Source of the DNA: DATFJT01 sp965230755
GTDB lineage: Bacteria; Bacteroidota; Bacteroidia; Chitinophagales; Saprospiraceae
Length of the DNA: 64,000 bases
Reading direction: 5' to 3'
Assembly (NCBI GenBank): GCA_965230755.1
Contig: CBDDLT010000004.1
Location: 1-64,000, forward strand
Each line of letters begins with the position of its first letter. The stretch's first letter is position 1. Of the stretch, positions 1-7,473 are shown in pieces. Below the pieces are notes generated by a model, which was not told where the DNA came from, did not search any database, and worked only from the letters and a program-made list of their open reading frames with translations. Both the position numbers and the translations under genes were made by a program.

Positions 1-21
1 CCTGTACAGCAGAAGGCTATG

Positions 22-205
22 TTAACCCCCATTATTCATGAGTTGATCTATTGCAAAGCCTAATTACTTCAAAATCAAGCACGTCCTGCAATTTTTATTC
101 TCAGCATATCAAGGATATGCCTGCGAGTAAAAATCACAGTGGAGCACTTAATTTTATTGCACTTAGACTTTTCATAACGAAAAACCCATGAATAATGCGG
201 GTTAA
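22..205. repeat. MITE-like element with 20-bp imperfect terminal inverted repeats
   Basis: Bases 22-41 and the reverse complement of 186-205 match at 18 of 20 positions, both built on TTAACCCnCATTATTCATG. The ~144 bp between them hold no open frame. The pattern fits a small non-autonomous transposable element or the collapsed remains of an insertion sequence. The inner end overlaps the stop codon of the minus-strand MarC-like gene. No clear target-site duplication is visible, so mobility is inference. Confidence 0.55.
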
Positions 206-795
206 GAGCTAAGTACAACCTCTATATTTAGATTACTCTTTATCAGCTTAATCGATATCGCCAATAGGATAATTCCAAATACCTTTCTGAGAAGATCCGC
301 TCCACCTTTTCCTATCTTTCTCTGAATCCAGTCAGAGCTTTTCAAAACCAGATAGACAAACAACAAGTTGAGCAGAATCCCGAATAGAATATCAAGTTGA
401 GCAAATTCTGACTTCAAGGATATAATGGTAGTCATCGTTCCAGCTCCCGCAATCAAGGGAAATGCCAAGGGCATTACAGTGCTTCTCCCTCCGGGTTTGT
501 ACTGATCTTTGAACAAGGTAATTCCCAATACCATCTCTATACCCATCAGGAATAGAATAATTCCACCGGCTATGGCAAAGGAAGGAACGTCCACTCCAAA
601 GAAGGAAAGTAGTTTTTCCCCTGTGAACAAAAACAGAATCATAATCACTCCGGAGACCAGTGTTGCTTTGCCGGCTTGAATTAAACTTCCCTTTTCTTTC
701 AAGCTAAGTATTATGGGCAAAGAACCAATAATATCGATAACCGAGAACAAAACTACGGTCACTGAAATCACTGCTGAGACATTAATCATATCCAT
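202..795 (-). CDS. MarC/UPF0056-family integral membrane protein
   Basis: About 197 aa with six likely membrane segments, the usual size and layout for MarC (NAAT superfamily) proteins. These are inner-membrane proteins of uncertain transport function; the old link to multiple antibiotic resistance was not upheld for E. coli MarC. Typical sequence includes a D-I-I-G-S-L-P stretch in the first helix and the glycine-rich A-G-P-G-like turn (residues L-I-A-G-A-G-T-M-T-T) mid-protein. The open frame extends upstream to a TTG at 828, but the ATG at 795 (MDMINVS) is the more natural start because it places the first hydrophobic helix right after the N-terminus. The stop codon lies inside the inverted repeat of the 22-205 element, so the C-terminus may have been changed by insertion. 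Transcribed divergently from the methyltransferase gene. Confidence 0.82.
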   Translation of the reverse strand: MDMINVSAVISVTVVLFSVIDIIGSLPIILSLKEKGSLIQAGKATLVSGVIMILFLFTGEKLLSFFGVDVPSFAIAGGIILFLMGIEMVLGITLFKDQYKPGGRSTVMPLAFPLIAGAGTMTTIISLKSEFAQLDILFGILLNLLFVYLVLKSSDWIQRKIGKGGADLLRKVFGIILLAISIKLIKSNLNIEVVLSS

Positions 796-884
796 ATTTC
801 GAATCGTTTGTGTATATTTAATGATCAAGGATCAATAACGGCAAGGTCAATATATTATTTTGTTATGCAAATCTTTTATGGTTG

Positions 885-1616
885 ATGGTAAAATTAAGTT
901 TTTCACATATCGCTTTCATCTTGAAGATCTTGATTATATCTGTCATCTTTTCCCATATTTTTTCTTGTGATTATCGGATAGGAGATCAAAATCCGGACTC
1001 CAAAGAGATGGGATTAGACAGCCTATTGTCTGAGCAATTTGACTCTCCGGCCTGGCATTTTGGCGATGAAGATCGACTAGCTTGGCAAAAACCCAAAGCG
1101 GTCATTGATTTATTGGGTGATCTCGAAGACAAAACCGTGGCAGATATTGGAGCCGGAACCGGTTACTTTAGCTATAGAATTGCGGAGAGAGCAAGAAAAG
1201 TCATCGCAATCGATATAGACACGATGGCGCTCGGTTATATAGAAAGAACCAAACTTAAACTTCCCAACAATATTGGTTCGAAGATAGAGACCAGGCTGGC
1301 TTTGCCGCATGATCCTAAGCTTAATCCTAAGGAAGCGGATATTGTACTGGTAGTCAATACTTATACATTTATAGAAGACCGCATTACTTACTTCCAGAAT
1401 TTGATGCATACGCTTACTCCCTCTGCGCAACTGATGATTATTGATTTCAAAAAGAAGAAAACACCGGTTGGACCACCTTCTGGAACAAAAGTTGCTCTTA
1501 GTGTTGTGGAAAACGAATTGGAGTCAGCCGGATATGAATTGATGAGGAGTGATGATCGAATGTTGGACTACCAGTATATTGTACTGGCCAGGAAGAAAAC
1601 TACCTTATTTCAATAG
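885..1616 (+). CDS. Predicted lipoprotein with class I SAM-dependent methyltransferase domain
   Basis: About 243 aa. The N-terminus is hydrophobic and ends in I-F-S-C, a plausible lipobox, so the protein is probably exported and lipid-anchored. That is odd for a SAM-dependent enzyme, since SAM is cytosolic. SAM-binding motif I is clear (V-A-D-I-G-A-G-T-G-Y-F near residue 85), followed by the acidic end of strand 2 (VIAIDID). The C-terminal part resembles small methyltransferases of the UbiE/MenG-like superfamily, but no substrate can be named. The frame begins with TTG at 882; the ATG at 885 is the likelier start. Similar lipoprotein-methyltransferases are common in Bacteroidota. The signal may instead be a plain membrane anchor with the domain inside. 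Confidence 0.75.
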   Translation: MVKLSFSHIAFILKILIISVIFSHIFSCDYRIGDQNPDSKEMGLDSLLSEQFDSPAWHFGDEDRLAWQKPKAVIDLLGDLEDKTVADIGAGTGYFSYRIAERARKVIAIDIDTMALGYIERTKLKLPNNIGSKIETRLALPHDPKLNPKEADIVLVVNTYTFIEDRITYFQNLMHTLTPSAQLMIIDFKKKKTPVGPPSGTKVALSVVENELESAGYELMRSDDRMLDYQYIVLARKKTTLFQ

Positions 1617-1675
1617 TAAATTAACCCTCCAATTGTATTTTTGCAGCTTTATTCTTTTAAGAAAATCAGGTATAC

Positions 1676-1852
1676 ATGTTTGTGAAAAGGCTATTGGGTT
1701 TCATATTTTTACTTGCCTTTATAGGAACTTTGGTCTATAAGTTCCAGGAAAATTTTCGACGTTCTGATGATGCACTAATTTTTTCCATCCTAGCTATTTT
1801 AATTGTGCTCATGATCGTCATGGTCGTATTTAGAATTCTCACAAGAAATTAA
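1676..1852 (+). CDS. Small two-helix membrane protein (58 aa), unknown function
   Basis: An ATG at 1676 opens a 58-codon frame ending in TAA at 1850-1852. The product has two hydrophobic stretches (roughly residues 6-21 and 34-52), separated by a charged loop containing K-F-Q-E-N-F-R-R-S-D-D, and ends in a basic tail. This is a convincing small bitopic or hairpin membrane protein. It lies 59 bp after the methyltransferase in the same direction and is followed directly by an intrinsic terminator, which supports real expression, perhaps as the last gene of a two-gene unit. Family not recognised. Confidence 0.6.
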   Translation: MFVKRLLGFIFLLAFIGTLVYKFQENFRRSDDALIFSILAILIVLMIVMVVFRILTRN

Positions 1853-1885
1853 AAAAGGGAAAACCCGAATGGATTCTCCCTTTTT
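1852..1885. terminator. Bidirectional intrinsic terminator between converging genes
   Basis: The 9-bp arm AAAAAGGGA (1852-1860) pairs with TCCCTTTTT (1877-1885) around a 16-nt loop. A- and T-tracts on the two sides let it serve both the small membrane protein gene (+) and the rpsF-rpsR-rplI operon (-). Confidence 0.75.
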
Positions 1886-1909
1886 CTATATCTATTGGAT
1901 TAGCTTTTA

Positions 1910-2359
1910 CTAATCTTCAACCACTTCAAAATTCAAGTCTGCTACCACTTCCTTATCGAAATTCACTTTGGCAGTATAACTTCCAATATGCTTAATTTCT
2001 TCCTCTGGCAACTCGATGATCTTACGATCTACATCTTCGTTTAGTTGCTCTTTAATAGCCTGAGCCAACTGAATATTAGTGACACTTCCGAAAATCTTAC
2101 CTGTAGCCCCGGCTTTAGCACCAATTTTGATCACTGTACTGCCCAGCTTGTCCACAATACCTCTGTAAACTTCCAGAACTTTTTGTCTTTGCTCTTCTTC
2201 TTTCTCTTTTATTTGAGCCAATTTAGCCAGATTAGTCTTATTGGCAATCAAAGCAATTTTATTGGGTATCAGGTAATTTCTACCATAGCCATTTTTCACT
2301 TCAACGACATCGTGCTTTTCCCCAACGTTTTCCTGATTTTTTAACAATATTACTTGCAT
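1910..2359 (-). CDS. rplI: 50S ribosomal protein bL9
   Basis: 149 aa, the usual length. The N-terminal domain starts MQVILLKN and carries the family signature around residues 12-28 (G-x-x-x-D-V-V-E-V-K-N-G-Y-G-R-N-Y-L-I-P). A long charged connecting helix (residues ~42-75) leads to the C-terminal domain (K-A-G-A-T-G-K-I-F-G-S-V). bL9 binds 23S rRNA near the L1 stalk base and helps maintain reading frame. It is the last gene of the rpsF-rpsR-rplI operon, 21 bp after rpsR, and is followed by a terminator. No ssb gene lies in this operon, unlike in many Firmicutes. Confidence 0.98.
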   Translation of the reverse strand: MQVILLKNQENVGEKHDVVEVKNGYGRNYLIPNKIALIANKTNLAKLAQIKEKEEEQRQKVLEVYRGIVDKLGSTVIKIGAKAGATGKIFGSVTNIQLAQAIKEQLNEDVDRKIIELPEEEIKHIGSYTAKVNFDKEVVADLNFEVVED

Positions 2360-2380
2360 GATAAGTAAAATTTAAATTGT

Positions 2381-2647
2381 TTATTTGAATTGATCACTAA
2401 CATAAGGAAGCAATGCCAAATGACGTGCTCTCTTAACAGCTCTCGATACCCTTCTTTGCCATTTCAAAGAATTACCAGTAATTCTTCTTGGTAAGATCTT
2501 GCCCTGCTCATTCAGAAATCCTTTCAAGAATTCTGAGTCTTTGTAATCGACATGTCTTAGTTTATACTTAGTAAACCTACAGTACTTTTTACGGTTTTGC
2601 CCGATATTAGGGTTACTTAAAAATTTTATATCGTCTCTAGAAGCCAT
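2381..2647 (-). CDS. rpsR: 30S ribosomal protein bS18
   Basis: 88 aa, basic. It has the S18 core: K-F-L-S-N-P-N then a C-R-F segment, D-Y-K-D-S-E-F-L-K-G-F-L-N-E-Q-G-K-I-L-P-R-R-I-T-G and the C-terminal basic helix with A-V-K-R-A-R-H-L-A-L-L-P-Y. bS18 pairs with bS6 on the platform of the small subunit. It sits 10 bp downstream of rpsF, consistent with co-transcription and assembly as an S6:S18 dimer. Confidence 0.98.
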   Translation of the reverse strand: MASRDDIKFLSNPNIGQNRKKYCRFTKYKLRHVDYKDSEFLKGFLNEQGKILPRRITGNSLKWQRRVSRAVKRARHLALLPYVSDQFK

Positions 2648-2657
2648 AATTTTTTAT

Positions 2658-3095
2658 TTATTCAGATTCATCACTTTTTTTAACAGTCGGTTCCGGTTCT
2701 TTGTCCGAACTCGCACTAACAGTTTGAGCTGGTTCTTCCTGCTCTTCTTCCTTCTTTCTATTTCCAATCAAGCCATTTCTCTTGTCGTCATTGAATTTGA
2801 CGGCATGTTTGTCCATGGCGATGGTTAAAAATCTAAGAATCCTGCTATCTCTGGAAAGCGCCAATTCCAATTTAGGAATCAATTGGCCGGTTTCAGAAGA
2901 AAATTCGATACTGTAATAAACACCTGAATTTCTTTTTTGGATAGGATAGGCCAATTGTTTTAAGCCCATCTCGTCTACAGCGACGATACTAGAACCCTCG
3001 TTCTGTATATGCTCACTGTAATTTTTTGCTGCCCCTTTAATTTCATCGCTGGACAGCAACGGGTCTACGATGAAAGTTACTTCATAATGTCGCAT
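2658..3095 (-). CDS. rpsF: 30S ribosomal protein bS6
   Basis: 145 aa. The ferredoxin-like S6 fold is clear: MRHYEVTFIVDP at the N-terminus, G-L-K-Q-L-A-Y-P-I-Q-K near residue 45, then Y-Y-S-I-E-F and the final helix/strand up to about residue 100. Residues ~105-145 form an acidic, Glu/Ser-rich tail longer than the ~100-aa core, as often seen in Bacteroidota. First gene of the ribosomal operon; a well-formed Bacteroidota promoter lies just upstream. Binds bS18 and 16S rRNA. Confidence 0.98.
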   Translation of the reverse strand: MRHYEVTFIVDPLLSSDEIKGAAKNYSEHIQNEGSSIVAVDEMGLKQLAYPIQKRNSGVYYSIEFSSETGQLIPKLELALSRDSRILRFLTIAMDKHAVKFNDDKRNGLIGNRKKEEEQEEPAQTVSASSDKEPEPTVKKSDESE

Positions 3096-3122
3096 TCAAT
3101 AATATTTATTTTAAATGGAGTG

Positions 3123-3154
3123 CAAAGATAGTGCTAATTATCTTTAATTACAAA
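3123..3154 (-). promoter_or_regulatory. Bacteroidota-type promoter of the rpsF operon
   Basis: On the minus strand, TATCTTTG (3123-3130) matches the -7 consensus TAnnTTTG exactly. A TTTG -33 element lies at 3151-3154, leaving 20 nt between the -33 TTG and the -7 box, the spacing expected for the primary sigma factor of this phylum. The box is 27 bp upstream of the rpsF ATG. Confidence 0.8.
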
Positions 3155-3178
3155 TTTTTTGGGTAGCGTAAATTATTA

Positions 3179-4309
3179 CTATTTCTGCATCACGGCGATG
3201 CGATCCGAGGGATTGTAGCTACCTTTCATTCTAGGGTGCTGTCTTCCATTGGTGTATTCGACCACAGCTTTGTTAATATAGGAATAGAGTTCTTGAATGG
3301 TTATGTATTGATCAGCATTGATATCTGCTCTACCAGAAAGTCCTTTCAGGAGAAAATGACTGAAAACACCTTGTCTCAAGCCATCACTTTCCAAGCTTGT
3401 CTCTTGTTCTTTCGACGAAAGAAGATAAATGGTACCGTCTGACCAGTCTACAAAACTGCTGTAACTATTTGCCATACCTTTTGACCGAAACGCATTACCG
3501 GCATGGCATGCATCAAAAGCTAAAAATTTGCACTTTGCTTCTGAAGATCGAATTAAACTCTCTATTTCCTGATAGTAGACTTTCTTCAGAACACCATCGT
3601 AATCATAAGGCAGTAATGCATCATCCTCGCCATGTCCGGAGAAATACACAAAAACCATGTCCTTTTCATTGGTCTGTGAGCATATCTTTTCGAATGCTTT
3701 TTCGATATTCTCTTCTGTAGCCATATCGTCGACCAGAAGATTGATCTGGTCCTTTGGAATAGCACCACCTTCAGGACTCCTTAAGTGAGCATATAATTGA
3801 TAGGCGTCATCATCCGCGTACTTCAACGCCGGCATGTTCGGATAATTAGAAATTCCTATCACAATAGCGTATACCTCTCCGCGCTGATCGTCGTGATTTT
3901 CTGATGCATATTCTTGCTTGACCAGCATCCCTCTATTCCATATTCCTTCAATTAATGTTCCGTCGCTGAGTTTCAATTGACCATAACCGTCAAAATATCC
4001 TTTCTTCCAGCCCCCTCTGAATGATTCACCATTGGCATAGATCGCCTCTCCGTTACCACTAGGTAGTCCTTCTTTAAATTCTCCTGAATAAAGCGCATTT
4101 TGCTTGGAAAAATAGTATTGTCCGGCACCATCATTGCAATTCCCTTTCCAGCACTTCTCTTCCCTCATATCCGCGCTATCAAGGCTAGACTCTTGCTGCA
4201 CAAAGCCCTCTGCGGACTTGCTACGCAGTTGTGCGTGCAGAGCTGTACTTAAGTATGACATGCATACTACGAACAGTACTAGACGATATGATAATGATAA
4301 AGGCATCAT
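3179..4309 (-). CDS. Secreted MORN-repeat caspase-family (C14) protease
   Basis: 376 aa. A signal peptide (residues 1-26, ending L-H-A-Q) is followed by about four MORN-like repeats (~55-130; Y-S-G-E-F-K-E-G-L-P-S-G-N-G type). A caspase/metacaspase p20-like domain then begins at Y-A-I-V-I-G-I-S-N-Y (~147). The catalytic pair is present: His226 in Y-F-S-G-H-G-E and Cys268 in F-D-A-C-H-A-G. Near the C-terminus D-I-N-A-D-Q-Y-I-T-I-Q-E-L (~325) resembles an EF-hand loop, which could give calcium control as in metacaspases. MORN repeats bind membranes or lipids in other proteins. The substrate is unknown. It lies 8 bp after the 4318-5004 gene and probably shares its transcript. Confidence 0.85.
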   Translation of the reverse strand: MMPLSLSYRLVLFVVCMSYLSTALHAQLRSKSAEGFVQQESSLDSADMREEKCWKGNCNDGAGQYYFSKQNALYSGEFKEGLPSGNGEAIYANGESFRGGWKKGYFDGYGQLKLSDGTLIEGIWNRGMLVKQEYASENHDDQRGEVYAIVIGISNYPNMPALKYADDDAYQLYAHLRSPEGGAIPKDQINLLVDDMATEENIEKAFEKICSQTNEKDMVFVYFSGHGEDDALLPYDYDGVLKKVYYQEIESLIRSSEAKCKFLAFDACHAGNAFRSKGMANSYSSFVDWSDGTIYLLSSKEQETSLESDGLRQGVFSHFLLKGLSGRADINADQYITIQELYSYINKAVVEYTNGRQHPRMKGSYNPSDRIAVMQK

Positions 4310-4317
4310 TTATTTGT

Positions 4318-5004
4318 TCAGTAACGATCTCTAAAGATGGAGTATCCGACTCCCAATTCTATAGTAAAATTCCTTATTCTCTCTTCTTTAAGCGTAACCT
4401 GGTTGCCATTGAGATCAACAAAAGACTGAGGCCTTAAGTAAATTTGGTTGGTAAAATCGGGTTGAATACTTACAATGAAAATGGCCATACCCTTAGAATG
4501 AAGCAACCACTCATATCCAAAGCTGAGGGTCACACCAGCAACCACTGGATTTATGTCATCTTCTAAAGCCTGAAAAATTTCAAAATCATTAGCCAAATTA
4601 TATTCTCCTCTAAAAGCAAGAACATACCAGATTGCGTTACCACTATCTTTTACGCTTCTTCCTTTCATTCCGATATTGGCGACTAAATTTTTGTGTTTAT
4701 TCCTATATCGCCGATCAATTACATCTCCAGTATTGAAAGAAACCCCTCTAAATCTTTGGGTAAAGCCTCTTACATGGTATCCCAAACTCGAATAGAATGA
4801 TCTTCCTCTTCCCGGTTTATAATTTTCATAGGTAAAATCAAAGTGAGGAGTGAATAAGGCTTGCTGAGAAAAGCTTTCCCATCTTTGCGACGCAATGCTC
4901 AAGCCTCCTTGTACTCCGTACACCCTATACTCAGGTTGAGCAAACATGGATACAATCAATGTTAAATTAAGGGCTGCTAACAGGAAATATCTTTTCTTCC
5001 ACAT
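4318..5004 (-). CDS. Predicted outer-membrane beta-barrel protein, unknown function
   Basis: About 228 aa. A signal peptide (MWKKRYF... to V-S-M-F-A-Q, residues 1-22) precedes alternating hydrophobic/polar segments rich in aromatic residues and glycine, ending in an aromatic C-terminus (...Y-S-I-F-R-D-R-Y). This pattern fits a small beta-barrel. No family is recognised beyond that. A GTG at 5013 could start the frame, but the ATG at 5004 gives a better signal peptide. It is in one run with the GH73 hydrolase upstream (46 bp gap) and the MORN-caspase downstream (8 bp gap), all minus strand and all exported, which suggests an envelope-related operon. Confidence 0.6.
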   Translation of the reverse strand: MWKKRYFLLAALNLTLIVSMFAQPEYRVYGVQGGLSIASQRWESFSQQALFTPHFDFTYENYKPGRGRSFYSSLGYHVRGFTQRFRGVSFNTGDVIDRRYRNKHKNLVANIGMKGRSVKDSGNAIWYVLAFRGEYNLANDFEIFQALEDDINPVVAGVTLSFGYEWLLHSKGMAIFIVSIQPDFTNQIYLRPQSFVDLNGNQVTLKEERIRNFTIELGVGYSIFRDRY

Positions 5005-5050
5005 AAAGATCACATTTTTATACTGCCATCTAAGTTACTCAATCAGTGCT

Positions 5051-6442
5051 TTATTTTACCCTTAATCTTTGACCAATACTGAGGTGATTATTTTCAATAC
5101 CGTTTAACTCTCTTAGACTGTCTACAGTCATATCGTGCATTCTGGAAATTCTATAAAGGGTATCTCCTTTGTTAACAGTATAGTATTCCTCAACACTTTT
5201 TGCTATCTCTTCCTGTCGCACAGAAGTCTTAAGTTCGATATTTTCTCTCTGATCCTTTTCTTCTTCCTGTGATTCCTCAACCGTAGCAGGAGATTCTATT
5301 TTGATCGTCAAGTTCACCTGACTTGGAGGATTTCCGCGTTCAAGAAAACTCTCTCTTGGACTGATATAGAAATCCAAGTGATCTCCTCGCAATCCCGCAA
5401 AATCATTAGTGTTCTGTTCGATTACTTCTTCTTTGATCTCCGGTATAGGCTTGGTTTCCTCAACTCTATTTTTCCTTTTAATATTTCGCTCTTTAGGAAT
5501 AATTTTCACCTTATCCTTTTTAGGTCTTTTACCGCTCAAGTAGATGTATTCTCCAGCCTTTGGCTCAGAAAAATCATCCATTCTATTTCTTCTTCTTAAA
5601 GCTTCTTCCAGAATACCGTAGTTCTGGGAAATATCAAATAGGTTTTCGTTCACTCTTACGATATGGAGCTTTTTCTTACTCATATTTCGATTTCGCTTAC
5701 CCTGTAGATATACTCGATAACCCTTTTTGAGCTTTTGGCCGGGAGCGAACAACTCCTTATTGTATTTTAAGATTTTAGACAGACCTACTCCGGTTCTTTC
5801 TGCAAGACTATTTGGACTATCACCTTCCATGGCTTCGATCACCTGTGCTCCGTTCACGGCATAGGTAAATACTCTGCTTCCTTCGGATGGCCTTATATCT
5901 TCATAAGAAGGATTATCATATTGCCACAACTCATAGGTCTCTATTAAATTAATAAGGAGACTTGAGTATTTAGGATTGGTAGCGTATCCTGACTTTTGAA
6001 GTCCTTTTGCCCAAGAGATATAGTCTTGATTGCCATATTCGAATAAAAATCCATAGCGGTACGCCTTATTTGGATCCTTAAGAAACTGAGAATGGGCGTA
6101 ATAGGAATCCTCCGCAGATGGAAACACTCGAAAACATGATTTTCTCAAATTACCCTTTTTGTCATAATCATCATCCTCTCTGAACTTCTTCTTGCCGCTC
6201 CAAGAACTACCGCATTTGATACCAAAGTGATTATTGGCTTCAACTGCCAGATATGATCTTCCGGCATTCGACTCCAAAATACCTTGAGCCAATTTAATAC
6301 TCGCAGGAATCCCTGCCCTATTCATTTCTGTTACAGCAATAGGATAGTATTTATTGATGTATTCCAAGTAGGCGGTATTTTTAGCCTGAATACCACTCAG
6401 ACACAAAAACGCGCACAAAAACACAAAAAATAACTTCTTCAT
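5051..6442 (-). CDS. Exported GH73 glucosaminidase with LysM domains
   Basis: 463 aa. Signal peptide (residues 1-20, ending G-I-Q-A) followed by a GH73 N-acetylglucosaminidase domain (~25-170): I-P-A-S-I-K-L-A-Q-G-I-L-E-S with the catalytic Glu, then N-N-H-F-G-I-K-C and the late A-K-G-L-Q-K-S-G-Y-A-T-N-P-K-Y motif. The linker holds one or two divergent LysM-like segments (~195-300). The C-terminus is a good LysM (Y-T-V-N-K-G-D-T-L-Y-R-I-S, ~420-463). It probably cleaves the glycan strands of peptidoglycan in the periplasm, with LysM giving substrate binding. The Glu/Lys-rich linker (~310-415) looks disordered. Such proteins in this phylum take part in cell separation or wall turnover. Confidence 0.88.
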   Translation of the reverse strand: MKKLFFVFLCAFLCLSGIQAKNTAYLEYINKYYPIAVTEMNRAGIPASIKLAQGILESNAGRSYLAVEANNHFGIKCGSSWSGKKKFREDDDYDKKGNLRKSCFRVFPSAEDSYYAHSQFLKDPNKAYRYGFLFEYGNQDYISWAKGLQKSGYATNPKYSSLLINLIETYELWQYDNPSYEDIRPSEGSRVFTYAVNGAQVIEAMEGDSPNSLAERTGVGLSKILKYNKELFAPGQKLKKGYRVYLQGKRNRNMSKKKLHIVRVNENLFDISQNYGILEEALRRRNRMDDFSEPKAGEYIYLSGKRPKKDKVKIIPKERNIKRKNRVEETKPIPEIKEEVIEQNTNDFAGLRGDHLDFYISPRESFLERGNPPSQVNLTIKIESPATVEESQEEEKDQRENIELKTSVRQEEIAKSVEEYYTVNKGDTLYRISRMHDMTVDSLRELNGIENNHLSIGQRLRVK

Positions 6443-6713
6443 AGCATTGATTTTGGTAAGGATTGAAATACTATAAAATCAAATCCATACATATTTCATT
6501 TTTTATTAATATCAAAAACATTGCCAATTTTCTCTCCCAGCCAAATCAATGATGAACAAGCAGCTTATTAAAGAATTTGAATACTGGGAATGGATTAACT
6601 ATATTACGGGGTAAATTAGTACAGACTTTAACATAATTTTAAATCCGAAAAATGTGATTATTAGGTTTATGTTCGTCTAAAGAATACATTATTTTATAAC
6701 AACAACAATTTCG

Positions 6714-7322
6714 ATGGAAATCACAGATTTATTAAAATCACAACTCAACGCACAAAACTTATCTACGTTATCTCAGTTTTTCAACATTAATGATGATAGA
6801 AAAACTGAAGCGGCGTCCAATGCCATTTTTTCAACGCTTTTGGGAGCTTTGACAAAAAATGCCAGGGAAGACTCTGGAGCTACGGGAATCTTTAATGCAC
6901 TTAGAAAAGATCATGATGGAAGTATCATGAGCGATCCTCTGGGTTTTATTTTAGGCAACAGACAGACTAGCAATAGCCGGATGTTGAATGGTTCAGGTAT
7001 TATAGGACATCTTTTAGGCAATAATGTAGGAAATGTTGCTGGAATGATCAGCAAAGCAACGGGAATAGACCAAAGAACGGTACAAAGCATGTTGCCTGTT
7101 TTAGCTCCTATCGTGATGGGTGCTGTAGGAAAGAGCATGAGAAGTACTTCGGAGGATCAGCAAAATCCACAATTGGTAAGAGGTATGCTTGAAAATACCG
7201 TTGAAAAGGAAAAAGAGCAGAATCCAATGATGGACATGGCAGCTAAATTTCTAGATCAGGACGGTGACGGTAGTGTAGTAGATGATCTATTAGGTATGTT
7301 TGGAAAGTTCTTAAGAAAATAA
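6714..7322 (+). CDS. DUF937 family protein
   Basis: 202 aa with no signal peptide. The pattern of L-x-x-x-L glycine/alanine-rich helices (N-N-V-G-N-V-A-G-M-I-S-K-A-T-G-I, then V-Q-S-M-L-P-V-L-A-P-I-V-M-G-A) is characteristic of DUF937 (YidB-like) proteins, whose function is unknown. The last 20 residues contain D-Q-D-G-D-G-S-V-V-D-D, a calcium-loop-like sequence also found at the end of many DUF937 members. Monocistronic: 271 bp of AT-rich sequence precede it and an intrinsic terminator follows. Likely cytosolic. Confidence 0.8.
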   Translation: MEITDLLKSQLNAQNLSTLSQFFNINDDRKTEAASNAIFSTLLGALTKNAREDSGATGIFNALRKDHDGSIMSDPLGFILGNRQTSNSRMLNGSGIIGHLLGNNVGNVAGMISKATGIDQRTVQSMLPVLAPIVMGAVGKSMRSTSEDQQNPQLVRGMLENTVEKEKEQNPMMDMAAKFLDQDGDGSVVDDLLGMFGKFLRK

Positions 7323-7348
7323 TCAAACAGATATAATACAGGTTAATG

Positions 7349-7381
7349 TTAAAGGGACAAGTAGTTACTTTTCCCTTTTAA
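7349..7381 (+). terminator. Intrinsic terminator after the DUF937 gene
   Basis: AAAGGGA (7351-7357) pairs with TCCCTTT (7372-7378), extended by flanking T/A pairs, and is followed by a short T-rich run. It is 27 bp past the stop codon. Confidence 0.6.
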
Positions 7382-7473
7382 TTTATGCCAAAGTAAAGAC
7401 TAAAGTCTTATGTTGCCTCTAAATTACTTGATCTCTATATTCGGATATTCTCACCTGGCCCATACAAAGGATT

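Noticed and set aside
1549..1740. 63-codon plus-strand frame overlapping the methyltransferase end
   Set aside because: Out of frame with both the methyltransferase and the better-supported 58-aa gene at 1676.
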